Assembly (NCBI GenBank): GCA_964583795.1 | Contig: CAZOWX010000018.1 | Span: 1-36,476, forward strand | From: JBDTME01 sp964583795 | GTDB lineage: Bacteria; Patescibacteriota; Microgenomatia; UBA1400; PJMF01 | Reading direction: 5' to 3' | Length of the DNA: 36,476 nt | Shown: positions 7,137 to 16,483 of the stretch, piece by piece | Numbering within the stretch: the first letter of the stretch is position 1 | How the letters are laid out: the number at the start of each line of letters is the position of its first letter | Notes under the pieces: model-generated | Told to the model about the DNA's origin: nothing | Databases searched by the model: none | What the model saw: only the letters and a program-made list of their open reading frames with translations | Translations under genes and position numbers: made by a program

Positions 7137-10100
7137 TTACTTTTTCCATTTCCATAACAGAATAGAAATCACCAGCAGGAACAGCCCAAAACCAGCAAAC
7201 TCTAACACTTGTGGCCAGTAGAGAATGTAGATTGTGGTTAAGTGGGTGAGTGGTTGTGTGGTTATGTCATTATTTGGTCCGATTATCCATGCGTTTGCCC
7301 AACCATCGAAAGTGACGTGTTGCAGTAATTGAAACGGTTTGTTTGCATTGAATGCTATCCAACCGTTGTCATATGACTGATCAAGTGACACAACGCTACT
7401 TTTTTCTGCATTCTTTCGGATGTTCACTTCATACCAAAAATTTGTATGTCGCACTGCGTGAATAACTGTTGCGGCTTCAATTGGTGTTGCATGCTGGAGG
7501 TTTTCTAAATAGATGTGAGTTGCCCATGTACTGGGAAAAGGAGAAAAAGCAAAATCGTTCAGTATATTCATTGTTTGTTCTGAAGAGTAGGAATTGGATT
7601 GAACAGTAAGGCTAAGCGCATCTCTTTGTCTATCGGAGAGAATAGAATAGACGCTGGTGTTGGCGGATCCGTTTTGGATTTCTTCTAAATAGGTTCGCTT
7701 AGATGCCGAGTCGGAAAAAAAGAGCTGAAGCTCTTTACCAAAGGTATTTTCAGACGACAGTTGGAATAAGTAATCTTGGGTTCCAAAAGTATTGGGAAAT
7801 GTGTAGAAATCACAAGTGATACCTTTATCAAAAACAGAGTATGTAATACCTGTCGACTCAGTTTTTTTCGAAACAATTCCTTCATCTGCACAGTTCGAAA
7901 ATTGTCGAGAAAAATGTGTTAAATTTTGTATGCCTTTGAGCGAAAATCGAGGATCCATGCTCAGAGCAACGGGGGTACTATCAGACAAGCTTGAGATGTC
8001 CACCCGATACGAGCTGGGTGTTAGCGCCTTACTTTCATGACTGTCGATAACTTGAGTGGCAATAATTGGGTAAAAATCAACAGACGCTGAGTGAATACTC
8101 AATTGACTAATCACTTTTTCCCCGAGAAGAGAAAGTGTGAGGTGTTTTTCGTCATTGTTTCCCAGTTCCTCGTAGCGTGTAATGACTGAAGGTTCTAATC
8201 CTACCTGGAACAAGAAATTTTGTGTGTTGTCATCACACTCGTTTGATGAGCTACTACTGAGGCATTGTCGAATCATCATTGATCGATTTGCGGTGTAACT
8301 AGTGGTTATTTTTGCCAGTCCTGCATCTTCAAATGAGATTGTCTGGAGGTCCGGTAAACAACCAAAAACATTTTCAACTTGAAAGACCTTTTTGCCTTTT
8401 TGCATCTGGAAAAAGTATGGAGAAAAACGCAGCGTATGACATTCAACGGGATGATAATCTGCTTGATCATCAAACAGTTGTTGACTAGAACTGGGTGCTC
8501 CGGAAAAAAGAGAGAATGTTGTATTTTGAGCTATGGAAAGTAGTGTCGATCCCACGTAGGTATCATCTGACCCCATTTCAAAAGGAAATTCCTGATTATT
8601 GAGCCGCAGAATATACGACTGAGAATCACTCTTTGTCTGCGGGAAAGAATACACGAGTTGGGACACAGAACTTAAATCAGAAAGATTAACGTATTGATTA
8701 CCAAGCTCTAGAGATGGAAGTTCGCTTTTTATTTTGATTTGTATGCCTTTTGTATCCTGTTGAGCGTAGATCGAAACTGGAACGTAATCGTTATATGCTG
8801 ACCATTCTGGAAGTACCAGGTAGTCTGCTTTTTCAACCGTCGCCTGAATTTCTGCACCATTGTCGTGGATAAGCGGAACGCTACTTTTTTCTTGTAATAA
8901 CGAAGAAAAAGGATACTGTTTTTGTGGTTGGTTTACCCCTGAAATAGTGTGTTGGGATTTGTCCAAAAAGAGGTCTTCTCGCAGTCCATCTGCGAGTGTG
9001 TTCGTACTCATGACAGGCGTTGAGTCTAGCCAGTGTGTGACATTGCGAGTTTTATACACATCCAGAAAGCCAATCGTTTTTACTTTTGAAAGCGATGTGT
9101 CTGCCTGGATCAAATTGAGATACTCATCAAGGTACTCTTGCTGGGTCAGTCGTTGCGAATCAAACGTTGAGTGATCGTATAAGATGTACTGAATGTTGTA
9201 TTTTTGCAAAAATTGATCAAATAATCGCTGGTCCTTTAATTTTATTGCTTGATAGAGTTCGTCAAAAGCATACTCGTTTGTTGGCATCCATCGATCAAAC
9301 TCGCGATCCATGATTGGTTGTTGTAGCCCAAACCAGATAAAACCAGCGCCTTGATAGCCTTGCTTTTGATGTGTTGCGAAACTCCAATCTTGATAGGTCC
9401 AGCCGTAGAGTGAAGTTGCTGGGAGTTTTAGGATGCGTCCTTCGTGTGGTTGCTGATCAAACCAGTTGAACAACTCCATGTACTGCTCTGGATACACCAC
9501 TTTCATATTCGAGCTAATCAAATTTCCTTGGAAAACTGGAAGCGAAGGGTAGACGATAATGACTGCCAGCAGTACGTACAGAATGAGCATTGATACTCGC
9601 CGTTGAATTGTGTGGTGAATCGTTGCTAATACCTCAAAGAGTGTGACAAAGGTCAAACTACATGCAAATGCAAGTGTGGTCATGAAAAAAATAGAAAATT
9701 TGGTGAAAGGAAAGCGAAAAACTTCTTTTAAGAAAGTGGATTTATCAAGTAATGATTGATATAAGGTGGTCGATGGGAAGTTCAAATTGTTTAAAAAGAA
9801 GAAACAAATGCTGCCTGCAATCAGTAAACTGATAGCTTGTCGCCTTTTTTTCATCAGCGACAAGGGAATACCGATTCCGCCAAAGATCGCCACCAGATAC
9901 AAAAAAGGGTACCCAAAGTCCTTGCTCAAAAATGCTTGCCATTCATCAAACAGTGGTAAGAACTTGTTTTGCGAAAACGAGTAGTCTTTCCAGTTAAACA
10001 GAAAGTTTTTCAAAATCAGAATGTCAGATATCGATCCAAACGCTTGGTTTTGCCAAAATGCCTCTGAAGAGAACTCTCTGCTAATTTTAGCGTTTTCGAC

Positions 10101-10898
10101 ATCTTGGCTATGTGTCACGGCGTAATACAGGTTTGGTCCCATCCAGTAGAAATGGGCTGCAAAGATGATGACCGCGGTCAGTAACAACCGTTTCAGGTAA
10201 CAAAAATGGTGACCTTTTTTTGAGTGTAATGTCAAAACAAGAAACGAAGTAAGTGCATAAACCCCAAGCAAAAAGTTCACCACATAAAATAATGTGGCAG
10301 TATGGGCTGATGGGGCACTCAAGGCTTGCGCGATGAAAAAGTAGAGAAAATCTTTTTTTCTGCCAAGTCTCAGACTTCGCTCAAGGGTAAATAACAAAAA
10401 TCCAATCGTCGCGAAATGGACGGCAAACATTTCCAATGGCACATAAAAATGTTGAAGTGTGCCGAGGTTAAATACGTAGACGAGTGCTCCCAGACTGGCT
10501 GCTAATCGAGATGAAATTTTTTTTTCGAATTGAAAAACTGTTCCGTACAAAAACAGATAGATCCCAACTCCACCCATACTGTAACAGAGAAAGAAAATCA
10601 GATAGCGCAAACTGCTAAGGGGTAAAATTGGCTTTAACAGTGCCAGTAACATCAAGCGCGGCAACTCAGCTGCGTGTGCCTGAGCCGCTGCCGCACCCAA
10701 GCCTTGGTGTTCTTGCCAAGCACCAAAAATGGTCCGCTCAAAGTTCAACGACAAGTTAAACTCTGGGTGAAGGGTATCCCAGCCACTCAAAAATGTACCC
10801 GGAACATAGTTTTGCCAGCTGACGATCAGCGTCAATAACACCACCACTCCTATTGGGGCCAACCGCAGCACTTGATTGCGAATAAATGTGATACTCAT
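7137..10898 (-). CDS. large GT-C-like membrane glycosyltransferase
   Basis: A 1253-residue protein. Residues 1 to about 455 contain many membrane segments. An acidic first loop, GWDTLHPEFN (about residues 39-48), occupies the place of the catalytic Asp loop of GT-C glycosyltransferases. Residues about 456-1225 are a large extracytoplasmic, strand-rich, Ser/Thr/Asn-rich region, and one last membrane segment (FGLFLLVISILLW) ends the protein. This layout resembles YfhO-like and AftD-like proteins, which use lipid-linked sugars on the outer face of the membrane. It overlaps the upstream GT-C gene by ATGA, so both probably act in the same glycan or glycoprotein pathway. The substrate is unknown and enzymatic activity is inferred from architecture only. 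Confidence 0.7.
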   Translation of the reverse strand: MSITFIRNQVLRLAPIGVVVLLTLIVSWQNYVPGTFLSGWDTLHPEFNLSLNFERTIFGAWQEHQGLGAAAAQAHAAELPRLMLLALLKPILPLSSLRYLIFFLCYSMGGVGIYLFLYGTVFQFEKKISSRLAASLGALVYVFNLGTLQHFYVPLEMFAVHFATIGFLLFTLERSLRLGRKKDFLYFFIAQALSAPSAHTATLFYVVNFLLGVYALTSFLVLTLHSKKGHHFCYLKRLLLTAVIIFAAHFYWMGPNLYYAVTHSQDVENAKISREFSSEAFWQNQAFGSISDILILKNFLFNWKDYSFSQNKFLPLFDEWQAFLSKDFGYPFLYLVAIFGGIGIPLSLMKKRRQAISLLIAGSICFFFLNNLNFPSTTLYQSLLDKSTFLKEVFRFPFTKFSIFFMTTLAFACSLTFVTLFEVLATIHHTIQRRVSMLILYVLLAVIIVYPSLPVFQGNLISSNMKVVYPEQYMELFNWFDQQPHEGRILKLPATSLYGWTYQDWSFATHQKQGYQGAGFIWFGLQQPIMDREFDRWMPTNEYAFDELYQAIKLKDQRLFDQFLQKYNIQYILYDHSTFDSQRLTQQEYLDEYLNLIQADTSLSKVKTIGFLDVYKTRNVTHWLDSTPVMSTNTLADGLREDLFLDKSQHTISGVNQPQKQYPFSSLLQEKSSVPLIHDNGAEIQATVEKADYLVLPEWSAYNDYVPVSIYAQQDTKGIQIKIKSELPSLELGNQYVNLSDLSSVSQLVYSFPQTKSDSQSYILRLNNQEFPFEMGSDDTYVGSTLLSIAQNTTFSLFSGAPSSSQQLFDDQADYHPVECHTLRFSPYFFQMQKGKKVFQVENVFGCLPDLQTISFEDAGLAKITTSYTANRSMMIRQCLSSSSSNECDDNTQNFLFQVGLEPSVITRYEELGNNDEKHLTLSLLGEKVISQLSIHSASVDFYPIIATQVIDSHESKALTPSSYRVDISSLSDSTPVALSMDPRFSLKGIQNLTHFSRQFSNCADEGIVSKKTESTGITYSVFDKGITCDFYTFPNTFGTQDYLFQLSSENTFGKELQLFFSDSASKRTYLEEIQNGSANTSVYSILSDRQRDALSLTVQSNSYSSEQTMNILNDFAFSPFPSTWATHIYLENLQHATPIEAATVIHAVRHTNFWYEVNIRKNAEKSSVVSLDQSYDNGWIAFNANKPFQLLQHVTFDGWANAWIIGPNNDITTQPLTHLTTIYILYWPQVLEFAGFGLFLLVISILLWKWKK

Positions 10899-12499
10899 GA
10901 TTGGGTGTGTTTGATCAGATAAACGGTTTCGCTATATTCCGGTAACTGAAATGTTTGAATGATTGGATAATCGTATGGATTTTCTTTCAGCACAAAGTTT
11001 TGGATTTGCTCTAGCGCCACTTTTTGACGGACGGCATCAGGACCGACGCTCCCAGTTGGAATGATGAAGTACTGATACTGGTCAAGAAAAGTTTTGAGTT
11101 CTTCACTGCTTTGAAAGGAGACAATGCCATACGGAGCTTGGATATGCACATCCCATGAGCGCTGGAGTGAGCGTTCTAGGTCAAGTGTGGCAGGGTTGTA
11201 ACGCGGTTGGTCAATCCCGACCATGACTCGAATTGGCAAGTGGTTACTGTGAGCACTGAGTGTTTTCATGGTTTGAGTGTTGATCGGATTTTCAGCTTGT
11301 GGTGGGTAGGCGAGTGGTGCACCAGTATTGATGATATCCATCCATCCCAGTATCTGGGTGTTTACCGTCACTTTCCATGGTGGTACGAGTGGAAAGCTAT
11401 AGATAAAAAACAGCACCACAATGAGTCCAAATGTGATGGTAGAAAACAAGACGCTGAGTCGGCGACGCTCAACCCATTTCACAGTCAGGTAGCCAAAACA
11501 AATAGCTGGGACTAACAGCAGTGGGAGTGTGTAGCGCGGGTCTTTATTGCTGATGAGCGAAAAAGTGATATAGCCAAAGACAAAAAAGCTCAGCAACTTT
11601 TTTCGGTGTGGTGTTTTTTTGCTCAAAAAGAAAATCACGCTAAAGAGTGCGAAAAAAAGTGTGGGCCAAAAGCTGAGCTGGACGTGGATAAAGTTGGTGA
11701 GGTAGTAGGTCAGACTGTCTTTGCTAAGCACGTTTTGTGGGTCAGTAATCTCTCCGGTTGCCGCGATGCGGGCATTGGCCAAAATAGCGTCCCAGTTGGC
11801 AAAGTACCAAGGGAAGATCAGCACGCCACAGATAAACGAGCCGATGAAAGCGAATCGGAGTGTGTGTAGGATATGACGGGGGTGATGTTTCCGATAGTAT
11901 GTTACCAGTTCACTGATGATTGGTATCAGGATAAAAATGACGCCGGTCCATTTGGTGAGGATGATGGCGGTGATTCCCAAGAAACTCGCTACTGTCCACA
12001 GCCAGTTTTGGAAACTTTTTGATTGCAAAATGCAGTACCAAGTGATGGTAATGGTGGTCAGGAGTGGGATTTCCAGCAGATAAATACGCGAGTTAAAGTA
12101 GATTGCCGGAAAGAATGAGAGGGTGCTCGCTGCCACCAGTGCGATCCACTTATGATGAAAAAGTTTGTCAGTGAGCAGGTAGGTAGCGACGAGTAAACCA
12201 CAAAAGTAGAGTGTGACGACGAGTGTGGCCACGTCTTCACTTATTCCCCCAATTTGCATCAAAAAAGCTGAGAAAAAGTAGGTCAGTGGTGGATAGTAGC
12301 TCGAAATGTTGAGTGGGTTGGTCGCTTTCTCCGCTGTGCCTTGAAAGTAGTTGGTGTAGTCTACTGAGAGGCGTGTATGACCAGCTTCATCCCAGGTAGG
12401 AGCAGCTTTGTTTTCTGAGAGCCACAGGGTGTTGATTGCCAGGTGAAACAGGCACAAAATCCCCAACAAGATGGCAGGTAACCGGGAGTGTTTTGGCAT
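10895..12499 (-). CDS. PMT/ArnT-like GT-C glycosyltransferase
   Basis: A 534-residue protein with about ten to twelve membrane segments in the first 390 residues and a soluble tail after them. The first outer loop has APTWDEAGH with Asp37-Glu38, the acidic pair found in GT39/PMT-2 and ArnT-type enzymes, where Asp is catalytic. Such enzymes move a sugar from a polyprenyl-phosphate donor to protein or lipid at the outer face. A further loop, NSRIYLLEIPLL (about residues 130-142), matches a conserved family position. It is the middle gene of a leftward operon: 9 nt after the small membrane protein and overlapping the 1253-aa gene by 4 nt. The acceptor is unknown. Confidence 0.85.
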   Translation of the reverse strand: MPKHSRLPAILLGILCLFHLAINTLWLSENKAAPTWDEAGHTRLSVDYTNYFQGTAEKATNPLNISSYYPPLTYFFSAFLMQIGGISEDVATLVVTLYFCGLLVATYLLTDKLFHHKWIALVAASTLSFFPAIYFNSRIYLLEIPLLTTITITWYCILQSKSFQNWLWTVASFLGITAIILTKWTGVIFILIPIISELVTYYRKHHPRHILHTLRFAFIGSFICGVLIFPWYFANWDAILANARIAATGEITDPQNVLSKDSLTYYLTNFIHVQLSFWPTLFFALFSVIFFLSKKTPHRKKLLSFFVFGYITFSLISNKDPRYTLPLLLVPAICFGYLTVKWVERRRLSVLFSTITFGLIVVLFFIYSFPLVPPWKVTVNTQILGWMDIINTGAPLAYPPQAENPINTQTMKTLSAHSNHLPIRVMVGIDQPRYNPATLDLERSLQRSWDVHIQAPYGIVSFQSSEELKTFLDQYQYFIIPTGSVGPDAVRQKVALEQIQNFVLKENPYDYPIIQTFQLPEYSETVYLIKHTQS

Positions 12500-12508
12500 G
12501 AATACTAT

Positions 12509-12775
12509 TTATTCTATACTGGTTTGGTAGCCTTTTTCTTGCATACATTGCTTGTACCAGTAGCGATTGGGCTCATTGGTGGTGTTGAGCAGGGTAGCGT
12601 CTTTTGGGTTCGGGTCTTGCCAAGTGTAGCTACCGGCTTTCAGACAGTTATCAATCGCTTGGTTTTTGATCATTTCGGCCGTTGTAACTTGTTGCTTTGC
12701 AAAGTAACGGTTAGCGACCAATGCCAAGATGATCGTTGAGATGACGATCGAAAGGCTAAGGGTTATTTTTTCCAT
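12509..12775 (-). CDS. small membrane-anchored protein
   Basis: An 88-residue protein starting at the ATG at 12775, which has a good ribosome binding site (GGAG about 5 nt upstream). A longer frame upstream reads through a palindrome and is not supported. Residues about 4-24 form one membrane segment (ITLSLSIVISTIILALVANRYF); the rest is a soluble domain with two cysteines (DNCLKAGSY and YKQCMQEKGY) that could form a disulfide outside the cell. It is the first gene of the operon with the two GT-C enzymes and may be an accessory subunit; that role is inferred from position only. Confidence 0.75.
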   Translation of the reverse strand: MEKITLSLSIVISTIILALVANRYFAKQQVTTAEMIKNQAIDNCLKAGSYTWQDPNPKDATLLNTTNEPNRYWYKQCMQEKGYQTSIE

Positions 12776-12858
12776 AGCGTCTCCTTTATTGTATTTTTTA
12801 AAAAACAGTGTCGAAATCACCGTCAGAACACACCAATCAAGATTGATGTATTCAGTTC

Positions 12859-12890
12859 GGTCCCCCTCCTTGTTGAAGGGAGGGGGGACC
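12859..12890 (-). repeat. strong hairpin between operons
   Basis: GGTCCCCCTCC at 12859-12869 pairs with GGAGGGGGGACC ending at 12890 (about 11 bp, short loop). There is no T-tract on either side, so it is not a standard terminator, although it sits just after the stop of the G+C-rich gene at 12921 and could act at its 3' end. It looks like a dispersed palindrome. Confidence 0.5.
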
Positions 12891-12920
12891 AAGGTAGTAC
12901 GAGGAAAAAAAGCGAGGAAA

Positions 12921-13979
12921 TTATCCGGATGCGGCAGAGAAGTTGGTACCGGCTGAGAACCACGGCTGATTATCCGTCTGTCGGAGGACTGTCCACCCTC
13001 CCGACTTAAGATCGATCACCATGATACTCACGCGGGTGCATCCCTGGGCGCCGCAATTGCCGTTGGCGTGGACGTTTTCGGCTGTTTGAACCATTGCCCC
13101 TTCGCTTACGTACAAGCCAGTGGGGTATGACATGACTTGGGCGTTGCCCGCCTCATAGCCATCAACGAGCAGTGGTTTTTCGGGGTCAATGTCCATGGTA
13201 CTGTCAGAGCCGGGAGCGCAAACGATTACTACCCATCCGTGCCCCAACCCATTTGCCAGGGAGACATCAATGTTTTCACCGACAGAGAAATTTGCATGAC
13301 CGCCCGTAAAGACCTGAAAGCGGCCTTCAGCGAGCGAAAATTCCTCAGTTTGCGGGTTCCCATTGTCATCAACCCTGGTTAAAGGAAACTGGTTCAGAGG
13401 GTTGAAATACTCGATGGTCCCCTCTGAATTGGCGATGATCGTCGAGTTAAAATCGGGACCAACTAACAAGGTCCCCGGTTCTGCCAGGCAGATCCCGGTG
13501 CCGAAACCCAGTGTGTTCACAAACGTTCCTTCGGCAGTGGGAACGTTTGTCAGGTGTTGCGGCAGCCCCGTGATTGTGAAGCCCGGAAACGCAGCTTCGA
13601 CCCCCTCGAGCGTAGGGGTCAGCTCCAACGATGCTCCGGCGCTCTGCGCGCCGATCGCGCCGCCGCCACCCTGCCCGGAAACACTGCAGTCAAGCGAAAC
13701 CGAATTTCCAGCCTGCCACAGGGACCACCCCATGGCGCTTTGGAACCAGTCTCCTTGTACTGTCTGGATGGATACGGGAGCGTCCAGCGACAGCTCACCG
13801 TATTTTTGCGAAGTCATCGCGGGATCGGCGTACACGCCCAGCCGATCCACGGCGACGAGGCAGGTGCTCCCCGGAACGGGAGCTGGGTTATTTTGGGCTG
13901 TAGTAACGGTCAGCCCAATTACCGTGACCACGAGCAGCAGCGCTGCCGTGATCAAAAGTACGCGAGAATTTCGGGACAT
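12921..13979 (-). CDS. exported SH3-like protein, G+C-rich gene 1
   Basis: A 352-residue protein starting at the ATG at 13979, 5 nt after GGAGGGC; the frame is open 11 codons further upstream but without a site. Residues about 5-28 are a signal peptide or anchor (VLLITAALLLVVTVIGLTVTTA). Residues about 34-100 (CLVAVDRLGVYADP...GDWFQSAMGWSLWQAG) resemble a bacterial SH3-like wall-binding fold. The rest is strand-rich, with cysteine pairs (NGNCGAQGCTR, IVCAPG) that may form disulfides. Base composition is clearly richer in G+C than the flanking operons, and the style is like exported proteins of Chloroflexota; transfer is inferred. It is preceded by a 540-nt structured leader and a promoter shared with the next two genes. 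Confidence 0.75.
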   Translation of the reverse strand: MSRNSRVLLITAALLLVVTVIGLTVTTAQNNPAPVPGSTCLVAVDRLGVYADPAMTSQKYGELSLDAPVSIQTVQGDWFQSAMGWSLWQAGNSVSLDCSVSGQGGGGAIGAQSAGASLELTPTLEGVEAAFPGFTITGLPQHLTNVPTAEGTFVNTLGFGTGICLAEPGTLLVGPDFNSTIIANSEGTIEYFNPLNQFPLTRVDDNGNPQTEEFSLAEGRFQVFTGGHANFSVGENIDVSLANGLGHGWVVIVCAPGSDSTMDIDPEKPLLVDGYEAGNAQVMSYPTGLYVSEGAMVQTAENVHANGNCGAQGCTRVSIMVIDLKSGGWTVLRQTDNQPWFSAGTNFSAASG

Positions 13980-14521
13980 ATTGCCCTCCAGAAAGGCCCG
14001 GGCCGAAGCCACGGGCTAAAAACTGAGAATGGGAGCATGCATCGGTGGACCCGGGGGGGCCCGCGCTGGTGGTCTGCTCCCGTCGACCAACCGAAATAGA
14101 AAATTGAAAATGTTGTTGGGCAGTTTCGTCCTGCATTTGCAGGACTGTTGTTCAGTTGTTTTCCACAACAACCCAACAACATAACTACTCAACAACTCAG
14201 CTTCCCATTTCGGTTGGTCGATACTCTTTTTTCACACTTCAAAGAGGTCGTCCAAAATTCTTTCTTTTTTCCTGTAAAACCTTGTTAACGATCGTCTGAT
14301 GATCGCTATGGCACCCACAGTTGGGTGAGAAGCTATCAAAAGACTACATGTTCTGCAGCTATGTTTCGACAGATTCCTCACGCGCTGTGAGAGTCTGCCA
14401 ATGGTAGTCTGCAGAGCGTCATGTATCACTCGGATCTGAGAAGGATACACACCGCTCTAAAGACTGTTTCTGGACATGCTTGAAGACCTCCAAAGTTCGG
14501 AAGTCACGCCTGGTATTGTAT
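13980..14521 (-). ncRNA. long structured leader L1
   Basis: About 540 nt of minus-strand transcript between promoter P1 and gene 1, packed with complementary segments. From 5' to 3': GACTTCC/GGAGGTC; AGAGCG/CGCTCT enclosing TGTATC/GATACA (14408-14455); AGACTAC/GTAGTCT (14404-14410 with 14341-14347) enclosing a CTCAC/GTGAG hairpin; CACCC/GGGTG; the motif TTAACAAGG; then a 14-bp stem CGACCAACCGAAAT/ATTTCGGTTGGTCG (14086-14099 with 14207-14220) enclosing GTTGTT-rich arms and a GTCCTGC/GCAGGAC hairpin (14129-14146). Several parts match leader L2 with compensating changes. It is not an RNA family I can name. A 72-codon frame inside it (14450-14232) overlaps the stems and is not accepted. Confidence 0.6.
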
Positions 14522-14527
14522 GGGCGC

Positions 14528-14565
14528 AGTATAGCACAAAAAGCGCAATAATTCAAGCTATAGGG
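14528..14565 (-). promoter_or_regulatory. promoter P1 of the structured-leader family
   Basis: On the minus strand: box CCTATAGC, then TTGAAT (-35, 14556-14551), a 17-nt spacer, TATACT (-10, 14533-14528). The box, the hexamers and the spacer bases ATT.....CTTTTTGTG match promoter P2 almost base for base. Confidence 0.75.
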
Positions 14566-14824
14566 TGAAATTAGTATGTGGGGGTTGGTATTTGGTATGT
14601 AGGGAGGGCGTGATGGGTTGATTAATCTTGGGTGAAGAATAGTACGTTGTTGGTTGTTAGCGGTATGTTGTTCGGTTGTTAGAAAAAATACTCAAGTATC
14701 CACATTCTTTCCACTAAAGACTATAGACTAGGCACTATAGACTTCCCGTAGAACTGACAACAGATAACTCACCACTCACAACCACTTCCTCCAAATCCTC
14801 GAATTTTCATTCCAGAACTTAGCG
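14566..14824. other. low-complexity intergenic stretch
   Basis: No gene is seen. The left half is GTTGTTGG-type sequence and the right half is ACAACAGATAACTCACC-type sequence, so the two halves can fold back on each other. ACTATAGACTAGGCACTATAGACT near 14722-14745 is the reverse of the CTATAGTC repeat at 20181 and 36328. Confidence 0.6.
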
Positions 14825-14851
14825 AAAGGGGCGGTCTTGCGACCGCCCTTT
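14825..14851 (-). terminator. probable terminator after gene 2
   Basis: GGGCGGTC/GACCGCCC (14829-14836 with 14841-14848) is an 8-bp G+C stem extended by A-T pairs; on the minus strand the loop is GCAA. The following T-run (CCTTTCG) is short, so this is a moderate call. A second small stem, GCCTCC/GGGAGGC, lies closer to the stop codon near 14880-14897. Confidence 0.5.
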
Positions 14852-14911
14852 CCAAGGACATGTTTATTTATTGTCGGCCCGCCTCCCAGATGGAGGCTGC
14901 CGACCCAACCT

Positions 14912-15646
14912 TTAGCCCCCGAATTCCGTCGGGGTAGCCTGTGGTTGGGTGTGGCCTTCGCCAAAGGTCTCGGGGGTGGGGCTGGTGGCCGGGGCGGCCT
15001 GGACGCGCGGCGTGGGGGTCGGGATCGGCGCGGCTGGAGCCGCGCAGTTCAGCGTTTCGGCGGGGACCCACCCCGCCAAATCGAACTGGTCGCCCGAACC
15101 ATCCTGGACAGTTCCGTGGCCGTAGACATACAGCCATGAACCGTTGACTTCGCCGACCAGGATGTATCCGCCCTGCACCGCGTGTTGGGCTTCCCAGATA
15201 TCCCCCCTGTCGTAGGGGAGGTTAGGGGTGCCGCCGTACCGGGTCGCCCCCCCGTTCAGGTGGACGTCGTCCATATCCCAGTCGAACCCCGTGGGGGGCT
15301 TGGTCTGGTAGAACGGGGCGAATTCCACGCTGGTGGAGACACCGCACACCCACCCCATCTGGGGGGGCGGCGCGGCCTGCTGCGCTGCGGGGGCGGCCTG
15401 CGTGGCCTCGCTCGTCGGCGTGGCCGACGGCATCAGCGTGGGCGGCAGGGTGGCGGTTGCCGGGGCGCCGGCCTGCGGGGCGGCGGGGGCTGGGGCGATG
15501 GTCGGGACCACCACCGCCAGCACCAGCGCCATTATCAGCACCAGCACCAGCACCAGCAGGGTAACACTAACCCACTTTGATTCGAATACGGATTTCTTTG
15601 CTGTCTTTCCCCCGACAGCCGGGGTTTCTTGCGTTGCATTGCTCAT
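14912..15646 (-). CDS. membrane-anchored SH3-like protein, G+C-rich gene 2
   Basis: A 244-residue protein from the ATG at 15646, which follows GGAGAG; an ATG nine codons upstream lacks a site. Residues about 25-52 form one membrane segment (VSVTLLVLVLVLIMALVLAVVV). A Pro/Ala/Thr-rich linker follows to about 95, then a domain of about 95 residues (WVCGVSTSVEF...WLYVYGHGT...FDLAGWVPAETLNC) that looks SH3-like with two cysteines near its ends, and a second PTPTP-rich tail. It is the most G+C-rich gene of the window, with codon use unlike the neighbours. The TATLPPT/TPTSEAT linkers are typical of Chloroflexota exported proteins, so horizontal transfer is likely but unproven. It is preceded by promoter P2 and an 830-nt structured leader. 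Confidence 0.75.
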   Translation of the reverse strand: MSNATQETPAVGGKTAKKSVFESKWVSVTLLVLVLVLIMALVLAVVVPTIAPAPAAPQAGAPATATLPPTLMPSATPTSEATQAAPAAQQAAPPPQMGWVCGVSTSVEFAPFYQTKPPTGFDWDMDDVHLNGGATRYGGTPNLPYDRGDIWEAQHAVQGGYILVGEVNGSWLYVYGHGTVQDGSGDQFDLAGWVPAETLNCAAPAAPIPTPTPRVQAAPATSPTPETFGEGHTQPQATPTEFGG

Positions 15647-16477
15647 GGTACTCTCCTGAATAGTGCCTCGCACCGCGGGATGCGGGGAGGCTGAATCGAA
15701 AAATCTGTCCGGAATGGCTCAAAGCCGCACGCTCCTTTTGGGGGGGACTGCGACTGACCGATCTAGTGCCTTTTTTTAGTTATCAGTTATCGGTTGTCGG
15801 TTGTCAGGGGGAAATTGTTGAAATGTGGAAGTCTGTGATCAGTAAGAATACTGACAACAGACCACCAACAACTCACAACTCAAAACTGACAACCCACCTC
15901 TGACAACACACAACCCAAAAGCACCACATCGGTCAGTCACAGAACGCACGTCTCTCGCACATTCCTTGATCTTTCTCTATCCCAAGGAACACCTCGCCTA
16001 ACACCGATTTTGGTAAATAAACATATGCCTTGTTAATGTTCCTCCCTCGCTAAAGCTGTGCACGACGAGTTGTCTATGCGCTTCATTGAAAGAGTAGATT
16101 TTCTGCTCGATAGTGCTCTCTGCGTTTAGCTGGCTCCTGTCGCAAATGACAAAGCCAACTATCTGCAGCGCACCCCACTCGCCAAACGGCGAATGGCTCA
16201 AGCAGAGAAGTAAGAGGGAAGATGTTGTTTCGTCCCGCTATTGCGGGACTGTGTTTGTGTAGTTAGGTTGTTACGGTTCACTACAACAACACAACTACCA
16301 AACAACTCAACAACTCGTACCCATTCACATCTCTGCTCGCGAAGCGTCCATCGGCCTATCTCACGGCCGCTTGAAGCTTCGCTATTGCACTTTGGGTCTT
16401 GTCTGAAAGTCATTGGTTTTGGAGCTTTTTTGGCCCCTGTGCCGGACTATCGGTCAAGGCGTATTTACTTGTTAAGT
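15647..16477 (-). ncRNA. long structured leader L2
   Basis: About 830 nt between promoter P2 and gene 2 with many stems. From 5' to 3': CGGTCA/TGACCG; GCGAAGC/GCTTCGC enclosing GGCC/GGCC (16340-16382); AGCAGAGA arms (16201-16211 with 16327-16337) enclosing GTTGTT-rich sequence and GTCCCGC/GCGGGAC (16231-16248); CGCC/GGCG; GATAGT/ACTATC; TTAACAAGG; TTCCTTG/CAAGGAA; and a long stem GACTGACCGAT/ATCGGTCAGTC (15751-15763 with 15927-15938) enclosing GTTGTCAG/CTGACAAC low-complexity arms. Shares domains with L1 and L3. No convincing reading frame lies inside. Confidence 0.6.
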
Positions 16478-16483
16478 GACCGT

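Noticed and set aside
12776..12892. N-terminal extension of the 88-residue membrane protein
   Set aside because: It runs from the hairpin at 12859-12890 and has no start signal; GGAG before 12775 marks the start.
14232..14450. 72-codon minus-strand frame inside L1
   Set aside because: It lies across several perfect stems, has no ribosome binding site, and has no counterpart in L2 or L3.
14341..14455. Group I intron core in leader L1
   Set aside because: GCAGACTACC and CATGTAGTC resemble the R and S segments that form P7, and a hairpin lies between them, but I found no P/Q segments or splice sites, and L2 keeps the pairing without the group I consensus. Worth an Infernal check, not a call.
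13137..15659. Several long plus-strand frames opposite the G+C-rich genes (13363-14019, 13554-14099, 15182-15580, 15333-15659)
   Set aside because: They are antisense to convincing genes with signal peptides and ribosome sites; frames stay open because of high G+C, and the products are low-complexity.
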